A stretch of 36,590 nt of DNA from UBA11612 sp963976395. Lineage in GTDB: Bacteria; Pseudomonadota; Alphaproteobacteria; Rhodospirillales; Rhodospirillaceae. The stretch covers positions 1 to 36,590 of the forward strand of contig CAXBLG010000023.1 in NCBI GenBank assembly GCA_963976395.1, given 5' to 3'. Under the pieces are notes generated by a model. That model was not told the origin of the DNA. It searched no databases and saw only the letters and a program-made list of their open reading frames with translations. The position numbers and the translations under genes are program-made. Below are positions 1-7,334 of this stretch, one piece after another. The first letter of the stretch is position 1. Each line of letters begins with the position of its first letter.

Positions 1-1475
1 GTGCGGAGTAGTGAAGAGGCTTCTTTTTCAACTCGTGTCCCCTTGAAGAAGTCGCGATTGAGCGTTGCGTAAAACTGTGCCGGAAATCCAAAAACAAAAT
101 CGTGAAAATCCTCTTCGGTGATATGCCCATCTTCCACCAGTTCGTGAGCTTCGGGCAGAATTTCGGTAATGTCCGTCACGTCCCAATGGCCGGCATCAGA
201 ACTGAACATTGCTCTAAGGCGCGCGCCACGAGGGTTCAGCTTGGAATTGAACGCCCACGCTACGCTGCAATCGTCCGCTTCACAGCCAAAATAAAAGTGA
301 GGGACAAAGCGATCGACGATGTCATCTTTGCTTTCCACACCGCAGGCCAACCATTCGTCGAGTTCCGGCGGCTGCGGCTCCAGATTATTAAAACTCTCCC
401 GTAGTCCAGCGGCGTCATCACGGAATACGTCGTCGCCATATTGGTGGAACAGCTGCATCATTTGATCTAGGTCGATAGATGCGGGGTCCAAGTTGCGTAT
501 CGTATTTTTGTTGCGCTTTTCCCAATGCTCAATGATATCGCCAAGTAACTGCACCGCCCATCCGACACCTCCCTCTAAGAACCCGAAGGCGAGTTGTGGG
601 AAGCGTTTGGTGACACCGCCCATGAAGATGCCCTTGCAAGATGCATCCATGGCAGCCGCAAAGGATCCAATGTGGTTGTACATGTAGCTGCTGGGTGATT
701 GCCGGCTTCCCCAGCCCATGCCGGGGGTGTGAGTGGAAGGGACGACTTTAAGATCGATACATTTTTGCCAAAACGGATCGTAGTCGTACTCACTGTCAAA
801 TCCGAGCACGTCAATTCGCGATGTGCCGGTCGAGCCCCAGTTAGGTCGTGTCCCTCCCTCGGGTTTGCCTGGGTCGAGCGGTCTGTGAACAAGGCCGTTA
901 ATCATTGCGGCCTTCAAACCCAAGGTGCCCACCGCGTAATCCAACTCCGCGATAGCTTCCTCGGGCGTGTGGGTGGGAATTTGCGCGACGGGAGTCATGC
1001 GGTCGGCGTAAGGTGCATAAGCCGTGGCATAAAATTTATTTAAGCTCCGGCAAACGGCCTGGCGCAGCTCGGGTTCTTGGATTGCCGTCGCGGTTAGCAT
1101 GCGACTGGGGTACATGACGGCAAAATCAATGCCCATTTCATCAAGTCGCTCAGCCATGAGTTTGGGGAGTTGAGCTGTCGCTCTGTCTAAGGTGTTTGCC
1201 GCAGGTAAGGACCACCATGGCGGCCTGGGAATCCATTGATTGCGGCGTTGTTCGTCTGTCAGCTTTGACCAAGGTCGCAATACCGTTTCGTCATAGTCTG
1301 TGCCGGCAACGCCGTCAGCCACGCGTTTCGCGAGGTCGTTGCCTGCTATGTCGCGGACTGACTCCACAAGAAATGGTTTTAAAATCGGCGCAGTTTCGAT
1401 GTAATGCCCGTCCGCATCAATGACGGGATGATTTAGAGACTGGCGAAGCGCGGCTGCGCGCGAATTCTTAAGCAT
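1..1475 (-). CDS. Amidohydrolase family (Amidohydro_2-like) metal-dependent hydrolase, C-terminus cut off by window edge
   Basis: The frame is open from an ATG at 1475 to the window edge, about 491 codons with no stop, so the C-terminus is missing. The N-terminus carries D20-x-D22-x-H24-x-x-E27 just after the first strand (VIDADGHYIE), the pattern expected for metal ligands in the ACMSD-like amidohydrolase group. Further on are a THTPG segment, a GFLEGGVGW segment and a late FSSDAGHWD segment, whose Asp is the usual last active-site acid. A purine-rich ribosome site (AGGGGGGA) lies about 10 bases before the ATG. It starts 39 bases after the small gene at 1515-2039 and is probably co-transcribed with it. 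Family members hydrolyse or decarboxylate small organic acids, but the substrate cannot be told from sequence. Family assignment is solid; substrate is unknown. Confidence 0.85.
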   Translation of the reverse strand, partial: MLKNSRAAALRQSLNHPVIDADGHYIETAPILKPFLVESVRDIAGNDLAKRVADGVAGTDYDETVLRPWSKLTDEQRRNQWIPRPPWWSLPAANTLDRATAQLPKLMAERLDEMGIDFAVMYPSRMLTATAIQEPELRQAVCRSLNKFYATAYAPYADRMTPVAQIPTHTPEEAIAELDYAVGTLGLKAAMINGLVHRPLDPGKPEGGTRPNWGSTGTSRIDVLGFDSEYDYDPFWQKCIDLKVVPSTHTPGMGWGSRQSPSSYMYNHIGSFAAAMDASCKGIFMGGVTKRFPQLAFGFLEGGVGWAVQLLGDIIEHWEKRNKNTIRNLDPASIDLDQMMQLFHQYGDDVFRDDAAGLRESFNNLEPQPPELDEWLACGVESKDDIVDRFVPHFYFGCEADDCSVAWAFNSKLNPRGARLRAMFSSDAGHWDVTDITEILPEAHELVEDGHITEEDFHDFVFGFPAQFYATLNRDFFKGTRVEKEASSLLR

Positions 1476-1514
1476 GATGATCGTATCCCCCCTGAAGCTT
1501 AGTCTTAGCGCGTC

Positions 1515-2039
1515 TTAAGGTTCGTTAGATTTGGTGTGAAAACGAGCGTGATACGCCCTTTCTTTTATTTGTGGCATCGCGTGGTCGATTAATTTCATAT
1601 CTACAAGTTGTGCCATGTCCCCCGCGCCGGCCCGTGTGAGCATTTGCGGTAGGCGCGTACTTATACGTTCGAGTGCCCATGCAAGCGGGTCACCGTCGGC
1701 GACAGGATCAATATGTAGAACTTCGTTGGCACTATTGGTCCAACCGACATAGTGGTAATGGGGATCCTCGCTGAAACAATCGAATCTCAGATATTCTTTT
1801 TGCTGTCCTTGGGCGCCCGCAAATACGTGCAGAGAGACGCCGAAATCATCTAGCTCTACTAATTGTCCTTCATCTTGCCCCTGTGCCGATTGAAGAGTGG
1901 GTCTTATCGCGGCCACCACATCATCGGTTAGTACGCGGTACTCCACACCAACGCGCACAATTCCGGCGTCGATATATGTCGTATGTTCGTCTATCGGCGG
2001 AATGGGCATTTTGTCGTAGCGCGTAATATGATCTGCCAT
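1515..2039 (-). CDS. Uncharacterised 174-aa protein, partner of the amidohydrolase
   Basis: The frame has a strong ribosome site (GGAGG about 6 bases before the ATG at 2039). The protein is acidic and soluble, with no signal peptide or membrane segment. It contains a YHYVGW motif near residue 100 and two short alpha-helical stretches in the C-terminal half. I do not recognise a named family with confidence. It is the first gene of a two-gene minus-strand unit with the amidohydrolase, which starts 39 bases downstream. That arrangement suggests a linked role, possibly as a small subunit or a product-handling protein, but this is inference from position only. Confidence 0.75.
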   Translation of the reverse strand: MADHITRYDKMPIPPIDEHTTYIDAGIVRVGVEYRVLTDDVVAAIRPTLQSAQGQDEGQLVELDDFGVSLHVFAGAQGQQKEYLRFDCFSEDPHYHYVGWTNSANEVLHIDPVADGDPLAWALERISTRLPQMLTRAGAGDMAQLVDMKLIDHAMPQIKERAYHARFHTKSNEP

Positions 2040-2154
2040 GATTCCTCCACACTCAGATCACCGAAATTGATATGCTACAAATATACATAGTCTTGCTCGG
2101 CATCAAACGCACCTTTTCCTTGATGATGGGCGGTACAATCAAAGGAGTAAAATC

Positions 2155-2781
2155 GTGAGTCTTTCCATTATCGGCGCTGGTTTGGGGCGTACCGGTACTA
2201 TGTCTCTGAAACTCGCGTTGGAGCAGCTCGAGCTTGGCCGCTGTTTCCACATGATCGAGCTTATGGATAATCAGCATTTGCTGCCGCATTGGGACCGCGC
2301 GGGCCGAGGCGAGAGCGTCAATTGGGATGAAATGTTCGATGGCTATGGTGCTACAGTGGATTGGCCTTCCAGCAGCTTTTATCAGGAATTGGCGGCGCAT
2401 TACCCCGAAGCTAAAATTATTCTGACCACACGAGATGCAGACAAATGGTTCGACAGCACTCAGGCGACCATCTTCAAGGGCATTGAAGAGCGTGCCGATC
2501 CCTCGAATCCGTTCGGGTCAATGATTCAAAATGTCATAGTGAGCATGTTCGATGGCGATTTGCACACACGGGAGCATTGCATCGCCGTATACGAAAAACA
2601 TAACGCTGAAGTGAGGCGTGTTATTTCGGCTGATAGGCTGTTGGAATTCAATATCGGCGAAGGGTGGGGTCCGCTGTGCAAATTCTTGGGAAAATCTATT
2701 CCTGAGACTTCTTTTCCGCGCGTGAATAGTACGGACGAATTTCAAGCGCGCCATGCCGGCCGTATTCCCGGCGCAAACTGA
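2155..2781 (+). CDS. Sulfotransferase family protein (Sulfotransfer_4-like)
   Basis: This 208-residue protein opens with a P-loop-like GLGRTGTMSLK at residues 9-19, the 5'-phosphosulfate-binding loop of PAPS-dependent sulfotransferases. A TTRDADKWFDS stretch around residues 91-101 matches the 3'-phosphate-binding region. The spacing and the 'GRTGT.SLK.AL' opening are typical of the compact Sulfotransfer_4 group. The start is GTG at 2155, supported by AAAGGAG 8 bases upstream. The gene is divergent from the amidohydrolase pair and is followed after 12 bases by the halohydrin dehalogenase-like gene, so the two are very likely one transcript. The acceptor is unknown. Proteins of this group often lack biochemical data, so actual sulfation is inferred from the fold. 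Confidence 0.85.
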   Translation: MSLSIIGAGLGRTGTMSLKLALEQLELGRCFHMIELMDNQHLLPHWDRAGRGESVNWDEMFDGYGATVDWPSSSFYQELAAHYPEAKIILTTRDADKWFDSTQATIFKGIEERADPSNPFGSMIQNVIVSMFDGDLHTREHCIAVYEKHNAEVRRVISADRLLEFNIGEGWGPLCKFLGKSIPETSFPRVNSTDEFQARHAGRIPGAN

Positions 2782-2793
2782 GAATGGGGCGAA

Positions 2794-3525
2794 ATGTTAA
2801 AAGATAATGTCGTTCTGATTACGAATGTGCAGCATTTCGTGGGATTGCCGACGGCGCTTGAAATGGCCCGGCAAGGTGCTCGTGTGATATGTCACGATGT
2901 CAGTTTTGCCCATGCCGCTGCTCGTGCAGCCTTCGAGAAGGAAAATCCCGGAATTGCGACGACAAGCGCAACAGAGGCGCTCGCTGTGTTCGATGATGTG
3001 GAGAAAAGGCTCGGCGCTGTCGATGTTTTGGTGAATAACGATTTTTTCCCCGCCATCCGCGCGCCGGTGGATGAGGCATCTGTGGACGACATGCGTCGCG
3101 GACTGGAGGCGCTGCTGATCGCGCCATTTCAATTTAGCGGCGCGGCGGCGGTGCGCATGAAGCTGCGCAAGCAGGGCAAGATCATACTTGTCACCTCTGC
3201 GGCGCCGATCCACGGTTTGCCGAATTACTCAATGTACGTGGCGGCACGGGGTGCGGCGAATGCACTCACCGTAACGCTGGCAAAGGAGTTGGCGCCGTTC
3301 AATATTAATGTCAACGCGGTTGCACCAAACTATGTGGAGAGCGAGAGCTATTTTCCCGCGAAGTTGCGCAATGACCCGGACTTTATTGGACGGATGGCGA
3401 GCAAAGTGCCGCTCAAGCGGCTTGGTAAACCTGAAGAAGTCGCGGGGGTGATTGCGTTTCTAGCGTCACCCGCCGCCGGATTTATGACAGGCCATGTATT
3501 GCCGTTCGCGGGCGGATGGGCTTAG
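2794..3525 (+). CDS. Halohydrin dehalogenase (haloalcohol dehalogenase), SDR fold
   Basis: This 243-residue SDR-fold protein lacks the dinucleotide-binding TGxxxGxG loop. In its place is T10-x4-F15-x-G17 (ITNVQHFVG), the halide-pocket signature of halohydrin dehalogenases. The catalytic set is S135-x12-Y148-x3-R152, with Arg replacing the Lys of ordinary SDRs, exactly the family's S-x12-Y-x3-R rule. The N-terminal third resembles HheC as I recall it (TNVKHFGG in HheC versus TNVQHFVG here, and CHD.SF in both). Family members cleave vicinal haloalcohols to epoxide plus halide without NAD(P) and also open epoxides with nucleophiles such as azide, cyanide or nitrite. Length fits the family (about 230-255). 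It is likely co-transcribed with the sulfotransferase. The type within the family is not assigned. An automatic annotation would probably call it only an SDR oxidoreductase. Confidence 0.9.
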   Translation: MLKDNVVLITNVQHFVGLPTALEMARQGARVICHDVSFAHAAARAAFEKENPGIATTSATEALAVFDDVEKRLGAVDVLVNNDFFPAIRAPVDEASVDDMRRGLEALLIAPFQFSGAAAVRMKLRKQGKIILVTSAAPIHGLPNYSMYVAARGAANALTVTLAKELAPFNINVNAVAPNYVESESYFPAKLRNDPDFIGRMASKVPLKRLGKPEEVAGVIAFLASPAAGFMTGHVLPFAGGWA

Positions 3526-3545
3526 CCGAAAGATTCTGCGATTGT

Positions 3546-4589
3546 TCAGCGTGCGTGCGGGCAGGCCTTAAAATGAGCGGGACATATGCGGGTGCCCGAT
3601 GCGGAACACGGAGATGCTTTGCCCTCAACAAATCCTGCGAAATTTGCGAGCGCTGCGACGTATGCAGCATCCGCCCTCACGGCGCCAACGCGCGTGTAAT
3701 GGGGCACGCCGGATTCGTCGGCGATAATCTTCATATCTTCGTCTAGCTCGACAAGTGTTTCCACGTGTTCGGAAACAAAGGCTATGGGCGTGACGATCAG
3801 CGGCACGTCGTCTTGTCCTGCGCGGCGAATTTCTTCCTCAATTGAAGGCTGAAGCCACTTCACCGGCCCCACCCGGCTTTGATAGCAAATCGCATAATCG
3901 AGATCAGGAATGCCGAGTGTCTGCACCACCGCGTTTGTGGATTGCTCGACTTGCCATTGGTAGGGATCGCCGTCGGCGACAATCTTTTCCGGCAAACCAT
4001 GGGCCGAGAATAGGACTCTCGGCTTTCCATGTCGGCATGCAGCGTCGTAGGCTTCACGTACCTTGGCTGCTACCGGCGCGACAAATCCTTCTGCTGTCGG
4101 ATAACAACACAGGATATCCATTGGAGCGTCCAAGCCCTGTCGTTTTGCTTCGCTCTGAAGGGCGACAATGGATGTTTTGGTCGTGGTGGTGGAAAACTGA
4201 GGGTAGAGGGGAAGCACAATGATGCGCGTGGGTTGGTAGGCCTTAATGTCGGCGACGACTTCCGGGGCCATCGGATGCCAATAGTGCATGAAAATGAAGA
4301 CGCGAGACTCACCGGGTTGGTCGTCCAATACAGCCTGTAAAGCCGTCGCCTGCGCTTGCGTCTCGGGTAGGAGTACAGATTTACCGCCTACGCGGTCATA
4401 AATTCCGCGCGATTTTTTTGCACGTAAGGTGGAAATTAAGGTCGCGATCAGCCAACGAAATGGATTGGGTTGCGTTATGATATAGGGGTCGTTGAAGAGG
4501 TTAAATAGGAACGGTCTTACCGCTTCAGGGCTATCCGGTCCCCCAAGGTTGAATATGACGACGGCCGTGCGGGTGTTTGAACTGCTCAT
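3546..4589 (-). CDS. hemH: Ferrochelatase
   Basis: Inserts Fe2+ into protoporphyrin IX, the last step of protohaem synthesis, at the membrane surface. The 347-residue protein shows the N-terminal VVIFNLGGPDSPEAV motif, the LPLYPQFS segment, the catalytic-His SAHGLP motif (His about 197) and the FVSEHVETLVELD motif. The C-terminal tail is Cys-rich (Cys about 328, 336 and 343) and there is an internal Cys-Cys pair near 161-162, which could ligate a [2Fe-2S] cluster as in Caulobacter-type ferrochelatases. I chose the ATG at 4589 (AAGG about 8 bases upstream). A TTG at 4649 would add 20 residues, but it lies upstream of the likely transcription start and the family core begins just after the ATG. 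The gene is divergent from hemA and converges on the halohydrin dehalogenase gene with a 20-base gap. Confidence 0.95.
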   Translation of the reverse strand: MSSSNTRTAVVIFNLGGPDSPEAVRPFLFNLFNDPYIITQPNPFRWLIATLISTLRAKKSRGIYDRVGGKSVLLPETQAQATALQAVLDDQPGESRVFIFMHYWHPMAPEVVADIKAYQPTRIIVLPLYPQFSTTTTKTSIVALQSEAKRQGLDAPMDILCCYPTAEGFVAPVAAKVREAYDAACRHGKPRVLFSAHGLPEKIVADGDPYQWQVEQSTNAVVQTLGIPDLDYAICYQSRVGPVKWLQPSIEEEIRRAGQDDVPLIVTPIAFVSEHVETLVELDEDMKIIADESGVPHYTRVGAVRADAAYVAALANFAGFVEGKASPCSASGTRICPAHFKACPHAR

Positions 4590-4649
4590 GCGGACCTTCA
4601 GTTGAGTACACCCGATATGCCACAGGGGTTCGCCCAACCCAAGGCTCAA

Positions 4650-4679
4650 ATTTTAGTTGCTTTGACACGCCTGTGACAT
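4650..4679 (-). promoter_or_regulatory. Candidate hemH promoter
   Basis: Reading the minus strand, ATGTCA (plus 4674-4679) is followed after 18 bases by TAAAAT (plus 4650-4655), giving 4/6 and 5/6 matches to -35 and -10 consensus. The predicted start near 4643 lies downstream of the TTG at 4649 and so supports the ATG at 4589 as the hemH start. On the opposite strand a perfect TTGACA (4662-4667) points towards hemA but has no convincing -10 at normal spacing. Confidence 0.35.
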
Positions 4680-4687
4680 AACGGCGT

Positions 4688-4701
4688 GTACCACGTGGTA
4701 C
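4688..4701. promoter_or_regulatory. Perfect 14-bp palindrome between hemH and hemA (putative operator)
   Basis: GTACCACGTGGTAC is a perfect inverted repeat with no mismatch, centred on CACGTG. It ends 9 bases before the hemA ATG (4711) and sits just upstream of the likely hemH -35 box. Its position between divergent genes, overlapping the expected hemA initiation region, fits an operator for a dimeric regulator. As RNA it could also form a small hairpin over the hemA ribosome-binding region, where no Shine-Dalgarno is visible. Confidence 0.5.
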
Positions 4702-4710
4702 CCAGCCGAT

Positions 4711-6018
4711 ATGGACCGATTCGCACTCGTAGGCGCTTCATACAAGACGGCGGGCGTTGAGAGACTTGGACGGCTGGCGCTGTCCAAGGAGCAAATTTCT
4801 GCGCGTTTGCCGGAGTTTGTCCGACAAACCGGTGCAAAAGAGATCGCCTATCTTGGAACATGTAATCGGGTGGAATTTGTTCTTGCCGGGGACGAGTCCA
4901 TGTCTGTGCAGACGTGCCGGCAAAAAATTGGCGAGCTTTTAAAGACATCTGAGAATGATGTGAATCGCGTATTCCGGGCCTGGAGTGGCGAGGGCGCCGT
5001 CGAGCATCTCTTCTTGGTGGCGGCGGGACTGGATTCCGCGCAACCCGGTGAGCGTGAAATCTACGCCCAGGTGCGCGGAGCCTGGAGCGCCTCCAAAGCT
5101 GCCGGAACGTGCGGTCCACAATTGGATTATTTGTTCGGTGAGGCATTGCGGTCTGCTCAGGACGTGCATCGCCAGGCTGCTCGCCCCGCTAATATGGCTT
5201 CCTTGGCGGGCCTTGTCGTTAAACGCGCGCTTGAACGCCTTGAGGGCGAGGACAAAAGAATCTCTGTTGTCGGCGTGTCTCCCATGACGCGCCGTTGCGC
5301 GTTATCGTTGCGCGAGCATGGTCTGCATATCAATGTTGTAAACAGAACGTTGGAGACAGCGCAGGATTTCGCGGTGGAAGTTGCGGGGACGGCCTGTTCA
5401 CTCGATGAATTCAAAAACAACCCCGGCGGAAATAAGGTGATCATTACCGCCGTCGGCAGCAGTGAGCCTGTTTTGGATCGAGGTGTGTTGGAGGCCATGG
5501 CCAAAACGGCACCTAAAGATGGAACCCTCATTATCGATCTAGGCGTGCCTCCAAACGTTGATCCAGTAGATGCCGACTTGGATGGGATTGTGCGTATCGG
5601 TATGGATTATATTATTGCCGATGCCACCGAAGGGCGCGCATCTAAGCTCGCGGAAATGGCTGATGCTCGGCTAATCGTAGATGATCACTTAGAGCGACTT
5701 CGACGCGACTATGCCATCCGCGAGGCCGCGCCAATGATTCAGCGGTTAACGGCGCGCTACCAAGCGGCGGCGGCAGAAAGTTTGCGGAGATTGCCGCGGA
5801 CTGCTCGTGAAGCTTTGAACGAAGATGATGCGCTTCAGACTTGGGCCGAAGGGTTTGCCCGGCGTATGGCCCATGCGCCGCTAAAAGGGTTGCGGTCGTT
5901 AGCGGCGGAAGCAGGCCCCGCAGCAGTGCAAGCGTATATGCGCGGCATTGAAGATGCTTTATCGAGCGACGGCGAAGATCAAACAGTGCAAGACACTGAA
6001 ACCGGAGGAAATACGTAG
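4711..6018 (+). CDS. hemA: Glutamyl-tRNA reductase (divergent)
   Basis: Reduces glutamyl-tRNA(Glu) to glutamate-1-semialdehyde with NADPH, the first step of the C5 route. The 435-residue length is normal. The nucleophile Cys51 is present in YLGTCNRVEF, and the C-terminal dimerisation helix with HAPLK is recognisable. Several usually invariant positions differ: the N-terminal HKTA is YKTA, the Ser before TCNR is Gly, the GE.QI.GQ motif reads GEREIYAQ, the K.VRTET stretch is replaced, and the NADPH loop GAGxM reads GVSPM. The fold is still convincing (VNRT strand end, VDDL-like region). No ribosome site is visible before the ATG; a palindrome lies there instead. The stop overlaps the hemL GTG by one base (TAGTG). 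Function is likely from the hemL neighbour, but activity is less certain than for a typical HemA. Confidence 0.88.
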   Translation: MDRFALVGASYKTAGVERLGRLALSKEQISARLPEFVRQTGAKEIAYLGTCNRVEFVLAGDESMSVQTCRQKIGELLKTSENDVNRVFRAWSGEGAVEHLFLVAAGLDSAQPGEREIYAQVRGAWSASKAAGTCGPQLDYLFGEALRSAQDVHRQAARPANMASLAGLVVKRALERLEGEDKRISVVGVSPMTRRCALSLREHGLHINVVNRTLETAQDFAVEVAGTACSLDEFKNNPGGNKVIITAVGSSEPVLDRGVLEAMAKTAPKDGTLIIDLGVPPNVDPVDADLDGIVRIGMDYIIADATEGRASKLAEMADARLIVDDHLERLRRDYAIREAAPMIQRLTARYQAAAAESLRRLPRTAREALNEDDALQTWAEGFARRMAHAPLKGLRSLAAEAGPAAVQAYMRGIEDALSSDGEDQTVQDTETGGNT

Positions 6019-7310
6019 TGTGTTCGACAAGTAATGCCGCTCTCTTCGAGCGCGCCTGCCAGGTGATCCCAGGGGGCGTTGATTCGCCTGTGCGCGCATT
6101 CCGCGCCGTAGGCGGCTCCCCGCGGTTTATTGCTAAAGCCGAGGGCGCTCATATATTTGACGAGGAAGGCGGAAAATATCTCGATTTCATGGGCTCATGG
6201 GGTCCGCTCATTCTCGGTCATGCACATGCGGAAGTGGTTGAGGCCGTGCAACAGGCTGCTACGCGGGGCACGACCTACGGAGCGCCTTGCCGAGCGGAAA
6301 TCGAATTGGCTGAACTGGTTGTGAGCGCTTATCCGGGGCTAGAACAGGTTCGGTTTGTATCGTCCGGCACCGAGGCGACCATGAGCGCGATTCGCCTTGC
6401 GCGCGGTGCGACAGGCCGAGACGTGGTGGTAAAATTTTCCGGCTGCTATCACGGCCATGCAGATCATTTGCTGGTCGCCGCCGGGTCTGGTCTGGTGACC
6501 GCCGGACAACCTTCTTCAGCCGGTGTGCCAGCGGCCTTCGCCGCCCTTACGCGTGTATTGCCGTTGGACGACGAAGAGGCGCTCCAAGCTCTTTTTGCGG
6601 CTGAGGGCTCCAAGATCGCAGCGGTGATCATTGAACCCATGCCCGCGAACAACGGACTGTTGCTTCAGCGGAAAGAATTTCTCCAGGCCGTGCGCCAGGT
6701 AACGCAAGACTCGGGCGCGCTGCTTATATTCGACGAAGTGATATCTGGATTTCGTGTCGGCAAGGGCGGTGCGGCTGCTCACTACGGCATTACGCCGGAC
6801 CTTGCGACCTTTGGAAAGATAATCGGCGGCGGTCTTCCCGTCGGGGCATTCGGTGGATCGCGCAAGCTTATGTCGAATATGGCGCCGGAAGGGCCTGTTT
6901 ACCAAGCTGGGACGCTGTCCGGAAACCCCGTGGCTATGGCGGCGGGCATAACGACGCTCAAAATTTTGGAGCGCGAAGATGCTTGGGCACGACTCGATGA
7001 ACTCGGCACTCACTTGGATTCCGAGTTGAGTGCCGTGCTGGATGGTGTGAGCGTGCCAGGTGCGTTGGTGCGTGTAGGATCTATGTTCTGGCTATCATTT
7101 CAAGCGGGTGATGCGCCCCGTTCGGCTGAAGCCATTGATGGCGGTGCCGGTGATGCATTCAAGCCTTTCTTTCATGCGATGCTTGATCGGGGTATTTGTA
7201 TTCCGCCCTCTGCTTACGAGGTTATGTTTCTGTCGCTCGCTCATACGGCGGACGACGTGTCACAATTTACGCAGACCGTACAAGCCGCTTTGGCGGCCAC
7301 GCCGACTTAA
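6018..7310 (+). CDS. hemL: Glutamate-1-semialdehyde 2,1-aminomutase
   Basis: PLP enzyme that converts glutamate-1-semialdehyde to 5-aminolevulinate. The 430-residue protein has the full family pattern: IPGGVDSPVRAF at the N-terminus, SSGTEATMSAIRLARG, CYHGHAD, FDEVISGFR (Asp239) and the PLP lysine K267 in FGKIIGGGLPVGAFGG. The start is GTG at 6018, overlapping the hemA stop and preceded by GGAGGA 9 bases upstream, so the two are translationally coupled. This agrees with the known substrate channelling between reductase and aminomutase. The sequence is well conserved, in contrast to the divergent HemA beside it. The histidine kinase gene follows after 24 bases, containing a tiny 5-bp stem hairpin (7317-7329). 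Confidence 0.97.
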   Translation: MCSTSNAALFERACQVIPGGVDSPVRAFRAVGGSPRFIAKAEGAHIFDEEGGKYLDFMGSWGPLILGHAHAEVVEAVQQAATRGTTYGAPCRAEIELAELVVSAYPGLEQVRFVSSGTEATMSAIRLARGATGRDVVVKFSGCYHGHADHLLVAAGSGLVTAGQPSSAGVPAAFAALTRVLPLDDEEALQALFAAEGSKIAAVIIEPMPANNGLLLQRKEFLQAVRQVTQDSGALLIFDEVISGFRVGKGGAAAHYGITPDLATFGKIIGGGLPVGAFGGSRKLMSNMAPEGPVYQAGTLSGNPVAMAAGITTLKILEREDAWARLDELGTHLDSELSAVLDGVSVPGALVRVGSMFWLSFQAGDAPRSAEAIDGGAGDAFKPFFHAMLDRGICIPPSAYEVMFLSLAHTADDVSQFTQTVQAALAATPT

Positions 7311-7334
7311 TCTCAACGGCTGAAAGCCGATATC

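Noticed and set aside
4590..4649. 20-residue N-terminal extension of HemH from a TTG
   Set aside because: It starts with TTG, lacks a ribosome site, lies upstream of the predicted transcription start, and the family core begins right after the ATG at 4589.
4646..5146. 166-codon minus-strand frame opposite hemA
   Set aside because: Arg/Pro/His-rich composition of a shadow frame; hemA on the other strand is clearly coding.
7317..7329. CGGCT-GAA-AGCCG mini-hairpin between hemL and the kinase gene
   Set aside because: Only 5 bp with a 3-base loop and no T-run; too small to call a terminator or attenuator.
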